28,528 bases of DNA, taken from an uncultured Clostridia bacterium (GTDB lineage Bacteria > Bacillota > Clostridia > TANB77 > CAG-508). The position numbers were made by a program, and so were the translations under genes. The DNA lies in assembly GCA_944386335.1 (NCBI GenBank), contig CALXAQ010000025.1:1-28528 (forward strand), in the 5' to 3' direction. Below are positions 9,901 through 15,815 of this stretch, in pieces; positions within the stretch are counted from its first letter, which is position 1; each line of letters starts with the position of its first letter. The notes under the pieces are model-generated. The model had not been told where the DNA came from, did not search any database, and saw only the letters and a list, made by a program, of their open reading frames with translations.

Positions 9901-11267
9901 GATATGCTATCATCATACTCTTCTTGTGTGTTGTTAAAATGCTCTTCTATCTCTTTTTCTTCTTCTTTTGTTAATACTGCTATTTGTTTTAATTCTTGGT
10001 TTGGATTATCTAATACTTGCTCTATCATATATAAAATTCTCTGATGGATTTTTTCTATTTCTTCTTCTTGGAAACATTCTACATTATAGTCATAATATAT
10101 TTCCAAACTACCGTTATTATCCATATCATAAAAATGGATTTCTAAAGATTCTAAAATATGTCCATTGAATAGCCATTCTGTAGAATAGGAAACCGTTGCA
10201 TTTTTTTGGTTATCTCTTGCATTTTGATAGGACACTGCTACATCATATAAATTATCTGTTATACCTTTTTCTTCTTTTACCATATTAGAAATATTTATAT
10301 ATGGATACTTTTGATGTCTAAAAATAGCCATTTGATTACTTGCCACTTCTAAAAGGTAAGATACAAATTCTATGTTGCTATTAATATTAAAATCAAAAGC
10401 ATTTGTACTAATATACATTCCTGCTGTTTTTTTATCTTTCGCATTTAATCGATTTAAGACAGGTGTTCCAATCGCAAAATGAGACACATTATTTATTTTA
10501 GATAAATATAAAGAATAAATACTCATTAAAAAAGTATATAAAGAAACTTTTTGTTCTTTACAAACAGCATTTATTTTTTCAGAAAGTTGTAAAGGAAAAT
10601 GAAAAATTTTTCTTTTTGCCAAAGTATGTCTAGTCTCTTTTTTATGACCTTTTATATAGGCAATTTCTATTTCATCTTTAAATTTTTCTTTCCAAAATGT
10701 TTCATCCTTTTTAAAACGTTCACTTTTTTGATACTCTTGCTCTGCTACAATATAATCTAAATAAGATGGATTTGGTGTAATTTCTATTTCTTCATTTTGC
10801 AATAGTTTTGCATAAATTTCCATCACTTCATCAATAAACAAACTCATTGTCCAAGCATCAGAAACAATATGATGAAAGGTAACATTTAGTCCCCCTGTTT
10901 TATCTGGAAAAGAAAATAAAGTAAAAGCATATAAAGGGGAATCAAAAAGAGTAAAGGGGATAGAGACCACCGTTTGGTTAAACTGGTCCCAATCTTCTTT
11001 ACTCTTTAATTCTACTATTGGTATGGAAAACGGTTTATATTCTGTTAAATATTGTTTTGGTTCATTGTTTTCCATGGTAAGTTGCAAGCGAAGTGCATCA
11101 TTTTTTTGAATATATTTATTTAAAGCTTCTTCTAATAAAGAAAAATTTACAACATCTTTGATAATAATATTACCGCTAACATTATTTAGTGGTGTCTCTT
11201 CACTAAATTGTTCCGTTAACCATATTGCTTTTTGTGGATTTGTTAAATCATACAGTTTTTTCTCCAT
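3912..11267 (-). CDS. Two-module NRPS, C-A-T-C-A-T-R, terminal thioester reductase
   Basis: The order is C1 (about 5-430, HHIVSDA at 132-138), A1 (455-935, YTSGSTGVPKGT at 599-610, NGKVD with K928), T1 (FFELGGDSL, S981), C2 (1040-1470, HHIICDG at 1166-1172), A2 (1485-1955, FTSGSTGTPKGT at 1619-1630, K1949), T2 (IGLDSL, S2004) and R (2075-2451, GANGFVG at 2080-2086, Y2247/K2251). R domains release the thioester reductively with NAD(P)H, so a dipeptide aldehyde is expected. The N-terminal C domain suggests N-acylation. Aligning with GrsA by eye gives specificity residues D-I-V-L-I-V-E-V-C for A1 and D-M-V-L-I-T-E-A-C for A2; I make no firm amino-acid call. The architecture matches the gut-Clostridia family known for dipeptide aldehydes and pyrazinones. 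No phosphopantetheinyl transferase lies in the window. An in-frame TGA just upstream fixes the ATG start. Confidence 0.96.
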   Translation of the reverse strand: MEKKLYDLTNPQKAIWLTEQFSEETPLNNVSGNIIIKDVVNFSLLEEALNKYIQKNDALRLQLTMENNEPKQYLTEYKPFSIPIVELKSKEDWDQFNQTVVSIPFTLFDSPLYAFTLFSFPDKTGGLNVTFHHIVSDAWTMSLFIDEVMEIYAKLLQNEEIEITPNPSYLDYIVAEQEYQKSERFKKDETFWKEKFKDEIEIAYIKGHKKETRHTLAKRKIFHFPLQLSEKINAVCKEQKVSLYTFLMSIYSLYLSKINNVSHFAIGTPVLNRLNAKDKKTAGMYISTNAFDFNINSNIEFVSYLLEVASNQMAIFRHQKYPYINISNMVKEEKGITDNLYDVAVSYQNARDNQKNATVSYSTEWLFNGHILESLEIHFYDMDNNGSLEIYYDYNVECFQEEEIEKIHQRILYMIEQVLDNPNQELKQIAVLTKEEEKEIEEHFNNTQEEYDDSISIEDLFRLWVQKNPNKEAVIFENQSLTYQQLEQQSNNIAAYLQANGIRSNQIVGILLNRGFSLIVAILGCLKAGTGYLLIDPSLPTERINFMLENSDSPLLITQTSLQKVAFPNLLQIDTFDFAEIPDLVHVKNKSTDTFCVIYTSGSTGVPKGTFLSKKGFLNMLLSYHKKLNIDICERFLCASSVAFDIFLVETLVALFSGKTIVLANEEEQKIPVFMKQLIEKQKVDLMLATPSKLELLLAEEETKQALKNIKIIQVGGEVFAPSLYERLHSCTKAHIYNEYGPSECTVCATTKEITSTQISIGTPLCNTKVYICNRDLNQLPIGMEGEICITGDGVGKGYVNNIENTKRAFVKNPFGKGNLYKTGDIARLNENYELEYVGRKDFQVKLRGLRIELSEIDNRIKGIKNITNAVSIIQKVNQIDCICSYVVTKQKISDDKIKEELQKALPYYMIPSHIIFIEEIPLNLNGKVDIKKLPPISVVEQDFIEATTQTEKKLKKIWEKLLKLEKISVTSNFFELGGDSLCSLRLISEIYTTFSVKLAVKDIFTYPTIEKLAEYIDTQTKIETTTEQKIEKAPIRNSYPMSSAQKRIYYTTHIEGENSITYNMPGGILFNEKPDIAQLEKAIHTILNRHVAFRTYFVVEEGEVVQKTIDKIEEFHLSVSTLPYSDLDSIFNDFLKPFDLEKAPLMREKLIIFDNGKTLLLLDMHHIICDGTSMGIFMDELCRLYNGEEIGNSPEIDYLDYAVWEEHYRKTTSFANSKSFWINQFQKSIPVLDMPTTHPRGQVRSYKGEKISTVLEEEVTSQVYQICKKYNTTPYIFLMSIYYILLYKYTNNEDIVVGSPIVGREQKDTENMIGMFVNTLAIRQNIQGKETFEEFLKRMTQHLLECFSHQDYPFDELIENLNIKRVANRSPLFDTMFVYQNDGEAQIHFKERMASYYEPDPHIAKFDFSLEITPTEHNLMCKLEYCTELFSESFAQGILSHYVQILNEVLANIQMPIGKIDMLMSYEKTQICEEFNSKQQEFDLKKPFIQVFKEQVEKTPRKVALVFENKKITYQKLDELSDIVAYSLIKKNIKPEDIVAIKMPRSSGIPIAMLGILKAGAAYLLIDPELPEDRIHDMLQITNCVYMLTSIPDMHVTELPKDFAPVLVENTSPLSVVFTSGSTGTPKGTLLHRKGMLNLVYGFGERIHVKDFEHFASICAVSFDMFAVEIFVPLLSGKTLFLANYEEHKVPTAMSEFILKHKIEFILITPSKLNLLLLTTDTRKSLNILKSIQTGGEALTANFYQTIRKYTSATICNEYGPTETTACCSCQEITSPDEITIGKPLPNVQIYICDKDENLCPVGVPGELCIAGVGVSYGYIGREDLTKKVFLPNPFGEGKLYHSGDMAKYNEKGEIVYIGRKDFQIKMHGLRIELSEIENRILAIPGITNCRVLYHNEKNNEYLTAFFTAKIFLNVSQIKMELQKYLPLYMIPRYIIPLSKMPLTANGKIDTKALENYKIQNIQSNNYVPPKTKEQKIFCQILEKLLSTKVGIYDNLFEIGLDSLLAIKLKVELLSKKIDIAYADIFKYPTVYELASRNTQSRVVVDLADYDYSQIHSYIAKKEEKPILVEKNNNVLLLGANGFVGAHILYSFLKKDKGNIYCIVRDKDGRNAKERLLEVLHFYFKEELDAYLNTRFFILTGSITKENFGLSTEELEEISTKVSTVINAAANVRHFGNYEKFKEINVDATQNMIQFCLQYHKRLLHLSSLSVSGNSLANVGEKEESKEKISFSEHNLYVGQNLENVYVRSKFEAEKIVLESCIQKGLDAQVLRLGNITNRVRDGYFQINPYENAFLVRLITFLNIHMLPQNLLGQYLEFTPVDSCGDAIITVLQNKNPSQPIYHIYNYHHLDMIDFMNYIKELGIYMKIVTEKEFARQMTKMLKNKEQKSKISGIVNDLTTDKRIEYTSHIQITQEDSIAFFQKVGFEWPTIKKTYIEKYIAYLRELKLIS

Positions 11268-11277
11268 TTTTCAACAT
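11248..11277 (-). other. Possible 9-codon upstream ORF overlapping the NRPS start
   Basis: An ATG at 11277-11275 lies 5 nt after AAAGG, an ideal distance, whereas the NRPS ATG at 11267 is about 15 nt away from it. The upstream frame reads MLKNGEKTV and stops at TGA (11250-11248), inside the NRPS coding region and in another frame. Terminating ribosomes could re-initiate on the NRPS start, or the short ORF could dampen it. This is an inference from spacing only. Confidence 0.35.
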
Positions 11278-11308
11278 TCTTTCCTTTCTTAGTCATTTTA
11301 ATGAGTAA

Positions 11309-11337
11309 ATTATACACGAATAAGGAAAGAAAATCAA
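11309..11337 (-). promoter_or_regulatory. Promoter of the NRPS operon
   Basis: On the minus strand, TTGATT (11337-11332) and a perfect TATAAT (11314-11309) are 17 nt apart, about 40 nt upstream of the NRPS ATG. This gives the NRPS and kinase transcript its own start, separate from the pilin-like gene further upstream. Confidence 0.75.
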
Positions 11338-11376
11338 TTATTTTGTCTAAAAACCTGGAAAAAATAGTAAGTTTGT

Positions 11377-11411
11377 ATGTCCCACTAATATCAGGGATAA
11401 GTGGGATATTT
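11377..11411. repeat. Hairpin repeat, copy 1
   Basis: This 35-nt element matches copy 2 (12571-12605) at all but two positions, in the same orientation. The arms ATGTCCCACT and AGTGGGATAT enclose a 13-nt loop that is itself conserved. One of the two differences turns a G-C pair into G-T, so the stem survives. It lies between the stop codon of the pilin-like gene and the NRPS promoter and has no adjacent T run, so it is not a plain terminator. Confidence 0.75.
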
Positions 11412-12426
11412 ATTGAAATGTTATATTTTTTATGCCCACTTGTTGATTCCACATTCCCCTTGTTACTATTCTAAATGAACTATTTCCACTAACATCATAA
11501 CTCTTAGAACATGCATCTATAATGGCTTGGTTACTAACTCCATTATCCCATGCATTTCCTCCTCTTTCGAAAATACAATTACCATCTATATATAGTGCCA
11601 CGTAGCTATAAGCCCAATTCACAGAATAAGATGTGTCTATTCCACCTAATATAACTGTGTTTACATTTGTTACATTATAAGTCACATCACTATAACTATA
11701 GCAATCACTACTTCCATAGCTATATTGAGACATAATAGACACTCCACTTGTTCTTCCCACATTATATCCATTATTATAACTATTGTTGACGTCTGTTCCA
11801 TTTCCTGTTATCTTTTGTCCATTTACCCATGCTGTTACTCCGTTAGATAAATTGTTTGCTGTTGCTGTGGCTTGTGTTTGACTTGCTAAACTATTAGCAG
11901 TTATTTTTCCGCTTCCATTATGATATCCTTCTGGTATAACATAGCTTTTCCCACAATTTAATGTTGCACTTATTTCTCCATTGTTTGCCATCGTTCCCGT
12001 TACTAATTTCCCTTTACTATAGGCTTTATAATCTTTTAAAATATGGCTTGCATCTGCATTGGTCTGCCCTAATTGTGTACCTAAATCTCCCCATTGGTTT
12101 TGTAAATCCTTAATTGTATCTTCTTGTTCTTTAATTTGTCCTTTTAATTCTTCTACTTGTTTTTGCAATAATTCTATCATCTGATCTTTCTTGGCGTCTT
12201 CTTCGTCCTCTGTATGGATTCCTTCTTGGTCCATTTCCCAATATAGCTGATTTAATTGTTCTTGCTCTTCTTGACCTGCATAAATAATATTTTCTCTTGC
12301 TTGTTTTGCCTTAGTTATAATTCCATTATCTCCTATTAATGTATTAATACTGACTCCTGCTAAAATAATTAAGATAGTAATTGTTACTACTAACGCTATT
12401 AAGGTAATTCCTAATTGTTTTTTCAT
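11410..12426 (-). CDS. Pilin-like surface protein with phage-tail-fibre-like repeats
   Basis: The N-terminus MKKQLGITLIALVVTITIL is a type IV prepilin-like leader: a short basic stretch, G6 as the probable cleavage site, then one hydrophobic helix. The usual Glu at position +5 of the mature pilin is Ala, as in many Clostridia pilin-like proteins. Residues 72-115 form an acidic/Lys coiled coil. Residues 124-212 hold two related units, one ending KGKLVTGTMANNG and one ending VNGQKITGNG, around GYHNGSGKITA. This pattern is familiar from phage tail and collar fibres. The Gly/Ser/Tyr-rich C-terminal third (about 215-338) looks like a beta-sandwich binding domain but I do not recognise it. A GAGG site is close to the ATG and a stronger AAGGAGG lies about 16 nt upstream. 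No pilus assembly genes are nearby. Confidence 0.82.
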   Translation of the reverse strand: MKKQLGITLIALVVTITILIILAGVSINTLIGDNGIITKAKQARENIIYAGQEEQEQLNQLYWEMDQEGIHTEDEEDAKKDQMIELLQKQVEELKGQIKEQEDTIKDLQNQWGDLGTQLGQTNADASHILKDYKAYSKGKLVTGTMANNGEISATLNCGKSYVIPEGYHNGSGKITANSLASQTQATATANNLSNGVTAWVNGQKITGNGTDVNNSYNNGYNVGRTSGVSIMSQYSYGSSDCYSYSDVTYNVTNVNTVILGGIDTSYSVNWAYSYVALYIDGNCIFERGGNAWDNGVSNQAIIDACSKSYDVSGNSSFRIVTRGMWNQQVGIKNITFQ

Positions 12427-12570
12427 ATCCTCTTTCTTTTTTTACCTCCTTTAATTTTATTGTATATTACCCTTTGATCAACATAAATATTTTTACATTA
12501 GTTTTATTTTCCTATTTTTCTTATTTGCTTTCAACTTATTTTATGTATTCTTGTTATCATATCATTAAAA

Positions 12571-12605
12571 ATGTCCCACTAATATTAGGGATAAGTGGGA
12601 CATTT
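12571..12605. repeat. Hairpin repeat, copy 2
   Basis: ATGTCCCACT pairs perfectly with AGTGGGACAT around the loop AATATTAGGGATA. It is flanked by five A on the left and six T on the right, so this copy can also act as a bidirectional terminator between the divergent pilin-like and acyl-CoA-ligase genes. The loop is the same as in copy 1 apart from one base, which is not expected of unrelated terminators. I saw no third copy in the window. Confidence 0.8.
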
Positions 12606-12686
12606 TTTCATAAAAATTTTAAAAAACATTGCAACATTGCTTATTATATGGTATTTTAGAAAAAAACGGAGGGAGATGTATAGGAA

Positions 12687-14420
12687 ATGCAAAGACTTCC
12701 AAATCAAGTATATGAAGCAAGAAAACTTCGCGATTTTAAAGATTTATTATCTCAAACAGTAAAGAAGTATCCTAATAGCATTGCTTATCAATACAAAAGA
12801 TGGAAAAATGCTGAAGATTTTGACTATATTACAAAAAGTTATGAAGAATTTCAAAATGATGTTCAAGCCCTTAGTACTAGCTTGTTACAACTTGGTTTAG
12901 AAAACAAAAAAATCGCCTTAATTGCAGACAACCGTTATGAATGGTGTACTACTTATTTAGCTGTAACTACTGGAAATATGGTTATTGTACCCTTAGATAA
13001 GGCTCTTCCTAATAGGGAAATTGAATCTCTTATTCAAAGAAGTGAAGCAGATGCTGTTATTTTTGAAAAAAAATATTTAGAAGAATTTCAAAAAATAAGG
13101 AAAGAAAAAATAGGCAATTTACAATATTTGATTTGTATGGACAATATAAAGGATTCCTCTATTTTAGACTATCAGCAACTACTGCTAAAAGGTGCTATTG
13201 CTTTAAAAGAAGGAAGCACAATTTATAATACTAGAATAATCAATCCCCAAAAAATGTCTATTATGCTTTTTACTTCTGGAACTACTAGCGAGGCAAAAGC
13301 TGTTATGCTTTCTCAATATAATATTTGCGAAAATATCAGAGCTGTCGCCTCTTATGTGCAAATGTTTGAGTCCGATGTACTACTTTCCTTTTTGCCTCTT
13401 CATCATACTTTTGAATGTACTATTACTTTTTTATATGGAATTTATTTTGGAGTTACAGTTGCATTTTGTGATGGTTTAAAATATATTGCACAAAATTTAA
13501 AAGAATATGGTGTTACTGTATTTGTTGCCGTTCCTCTTGTACTAGAAAACATGTATAAAAAAATTCAAAAGGAGATAGAAAAGTCTGGAAAAACTCCTTT
13601 AATAGAAACTATTAAAAAAGTAAGTAAACGTCTTTTAAAATGGCATATAGATTTAAGAAAATTTTTATTTAAACCTGTTTTAAAAAAATTTGATGAAAAA
13701 CTTCGAGTTGTCTTTTATGGAGCTGCTCCTATGAATAAACAAACTATTTTAGGTTACAATGAAATGGGAATAGAACTTATTCAAGGTTATGGTTTAACAG
13801 AAACTTCTCCCGTTATCGCTTGTGAAACAGATAAAAGAAAAATGCCTGGTTCTGTCGGCTTTCCTCTTATCAATGTATCTGTAAAAATTGATGCTCCTAA
13901 TGATGAAGGTATAGGAGAAATTGTTGTAAAAGGACCAAATGTAATGTCTGGCTACTATGAAAATGCTGTAGCAACACAAAAGGTTTTAAAAGATGGATGG
14001 TTTTATACTGGTGACTATGGTTATTTAGATGAACAAGGCTTTTTATATGTAACTGGCAGAAAAAATGATGTAATTGTTCTTCGTAACGGAAAAAACATCT
14101 ATCCACAAGAGTTAGAATTTCTAATTAGCAAATTAGATTATGTGGATGAAGCTATGGTTTATGGAAAAGATAGAAAAAATGCAGATACTCTTATTTGTGC
14201 TAAAATAGTATACAACTCCGATAAAATGAAAGAATATTTTCCAAATAACCAAGAACAAGAATATACAGAAATTGTTTGGAATGATATTAAAAAAATAAAT
14301 GAACAACTTCCTATTTTTAAGCACATTAAAGAAATTACTATTACAACAGAACCTTTAATCAAAACAACTACACAAAAAGTAAAGCGTTATCAAGAAATTC
14401 AAAAGGTAAAAAACGATTAG
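12687..14420 (+). CDS. Long-chain acyl-CoA synthetase / AMP-dependent acyl ligase
   Basis: This 577-residue protein belongs to the ANL adenylate-forming superfamily, close to FadD-type acyl-CoA ligases. Seen motifs are the P-loop LFTSGTTSEAKAVMLS (about 195-210), GYGLTETSP, YTGDYGYLDEQG, GRKNDVIVLRNGKNIYP and a C-terminal KTTTQKVKRY carrying the likely catalytic lysine. The P-loop has SEAKA where many members have GxPKG; the Lys is kept. It activates a fatty acid with ATP and normally loads CoA. It is transcribed away from the NRPS region and separated from it by the pilin-like gene. It might feed the N-terminal C domain of the NRPS (inference) or serve general lipid metabolism. GGAGGG lies 12 nt before the ATG, a slightly long spacing. 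Confidence 0.9.
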   Translation: MQRLPNQVYEARKLRDFKDLLSQTVKKYPNSIAYQYKRWKNAEDFDYITKSYEEFQNDVQALSTSLLQLGLENKKIALIADNRYEWCTTYLAVTTGNMVIVPLDKALPNREIESLIQRSEADAVIFEKKYLEEFQKIRKEKIGNLQYLICMDNIKDSSILDYQQLLLKGAIALKEGSTIYNTRIINPQKMSIMLFTSGTTSEAKAVMLSQYNICENIRAVASYVQMFESDVLLSFLPLHHTFECTITFLYGIYFGVTVAFCDGLKYIAQNLKEYGVTVFVAVPLVLENMYKKIQKEIEKSGKTPLIETIKKVSKRLLKWHIDLRKFLFKPVLKKFDEKLRVVFYGAAPMNKQTILGYNEMGIELIQGYGLTETSPVIACETDKRKMPGSVGFPLINVSVKIDAPNDEGIGEIVVKGPNVMSGYYENAVATQKVLKDGWFYTGDYGYLDEQGFLYVTGRKNDVIVLRNGKNIYPQELEFLISKLDYVDEAMVYGKDRKNADTLICAKIVYNSDKMKEYFPNNQEQEYTEIVWNDIKKINEQLPIFKHIKEITITTEPLIKTTTQKVKRYQEIQKVKND

Positions 14421-14439
14421 AAAATTCTAATCGTTTTTT
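14408..14439 (+). terminator. Terminator of the acyl ligase gene
   Basis: AAAAAACGATTAG pairs with CTAATCGTTTTTT and the stem includes the stop codon of the ligase gene. The T run follows at 14434-14439. From here to the next gene at 14644 I see only AT-rich sequence. Confidence 0.85.
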
Positions 14440-14643
14440 ATATTCCTTCATAACCATTTCTATCAATATCTTTTTATCTTTTGATAATAACTTTATTTAA
14501 TTCTGCAGTATTACTAAATATATATAACTGCTTTTCTTTACTCCTTATTTGAAAATATACAAAAAGAATGAATGAAACATAAGTCAAGTGGGAAAAATAG
14601 GAAGAGAAATATAAATTTTAATAAACAAGAAAGGATAGGTGTC

Positions 14644-15792
14644 ATGTATCATTTTAAAAAAGCTAGGAGACAACCTTTAAAAAATATATTTATTCTTTTT
14701 GGAATTATGCTCTTAACTGCCATTTTAAGTATTGGTTTATATATCCTTTATGATGGAATTGATATTGCCACCTATGATGGTCAAAATTCTTCTACCTTCA
14801 GTAATTCTACTGCTATAAAAACTGCTCAAACAATAGAAAAAGTAAAAGAACAAAGTGTGCAAATTGCAGATATGGTAGAAGAAGTTACTCCTTGTGTAGT
14901 AGGTATTTCTAAAATAAAAAATGCTGGAAATACCATCTTTTTAGAAAACAGTGCTACTTCTTTAGGTCTTGGAACTGGAGTAATTGTCTCTTCTGATGGT
15001 TACATTTTATCTAATGAACACGTTACGGGAAGTAAATATAGTAATTGTTATATCACATTAGAAGATGGAAGAACTTATACTGCCTCTGTATTATGGTCTG
15101 ATTCTAATATAGATTTATCTATTAGTAAAATTAATGCTAAAAATCTTCCTTATGCTAGGCTAGGAGATTCTGATAATGTTCGTGTAGGCGAAATAGTTTA
15201 CGCTATCGGAAATCCTATTGGTTTTGAATTTCAAAGAACAGTTACTTCTGGTATTATTAGTGCTTTAAATAGAACTGTACGAATTGACGAAAACGAAAAA
15301 AGTAGTTATATGGAAGATTTAATTCAAACAGATGCCACTATCAATCCTGGAAATAGTGGTGGCCCTCTCATTGCTACTGATGGCACTATGATAGGTATCA
15401 CTTCTGTAAAAATTACTTCTGCAGAAGGAATTGGTTTTGCTGTTCCTATTAATGTAGTTAAGCCAATTATTGAACGTTATCAAAAAAATGGTAAATTTGA
15501 AGAAGCAAGTCTTGGCATTTTTGCTTATGATAAAAATGTAATTCCTTATGTAGATGCTAAACTAAATTTAACACAAGGAATTTATGTTGCTCAAATTTCT
15601 TTAGATTCTCCTGCTGCTAAAACAGGATTGCAAGTAGGTGATGTTATTTTAAAAATTGACGATTTAACTTTAAATAAAATGTGTGATTTACGTTGTTATA
15701 TTTATACTAAATCTCCAGGAGATGAAGTAACTTTAACTGTATATAAAAACAAAAAACAACAGCAAATAAAAGTAACGCTTGGTCAAAAATAA
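14644..15792 (+). CDS. Membrane-anchored HtrA/DegP-type serine protease
   Basis: The protein has a basic N-terminus, one membrane helix at about 14-36, a trypsin-like protease domain and a single C-terminal PDZ domain (about 290-380, YVAQISLDSPAAKTGLQVGD). The catalytic triad is visible as H126 (SNEHV), D157 (SNIDLS) and S238 (NPGNSGGP). HtrA proteases of Gram-positives sit on the outer face of the membrane and degrade or hold misfolded secreted proteins. I chose the ATG at 14644 because AAGGATAGGTG precedes it; an in-frame ATG at 14572 adds 24 Lys-rich residues but has no ribosome site. The next gene starts 23 nt after its stop, so the two form an operon. Length 382 fits the family. Confidence 0.92.
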   Translation: MYHFKKARRQPLKNIFILFGIMLLTAILSIGLYILYDGIDIATYDGQNSSTFSNSTAIKTAQTIEKVKEQSVQIADMVEEVTPCVVGISKIKNAGNTIFLENSATSLGLGTGVIVSSDGYILSNEHVTGSKYSNCYITLEDGRTYTASVLWSDSNIDLSISKINAKNLPYARLGDSDNVRVGEIVYAIGNPIGFEFQRTVTSGIISALNRTVRIDENEKSSYMEDLIQTDATINPGNSGGPLIATDGTMIGITSVKITSAEGIGFAVPINVVKPIIERYQKNGKFEEASLGIFAYDKNVIPYVDAKLNLTQGIYVAQISLDSPAAKTGLQVGDVILKIDDLTLNKMCDLRCYIYTKSPGDEVTLTVYKNKKQQQIKVTLGQK

Positions 15793-15815
15793 TATTGGAA
15801 AGGATGATAGTAATT

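Noticed and set aside
10852..10872. HHIVSDA in the first C domain instead of HHxxxDG, suspected inactive
   Set aside because: The catalytic second His and the Asp are present; Ala in place of Gly occurs in working Firmicute C domains, so inactivity is not supported.
3912..11267. Long internal similarity between the two NRPS modules as a recent duplication
   Set aside because: The two A domains share only family motifs and differ widely in between; ordinary module homology explains it.
11243..11452. Minus-strand 69-codon frame across the NRPS leader
   Set aside because: It runs through hairpin repeat copy 1 and the NRPS promoter and lacks a ribosome site; protein character is poor.
12474..12659. 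Plus-strand 61-codon frame upstream of the acyl ligase
   Set aside because: It is made of AT-rich sequence and hairpin repeat copy 2, with no ribosome site.
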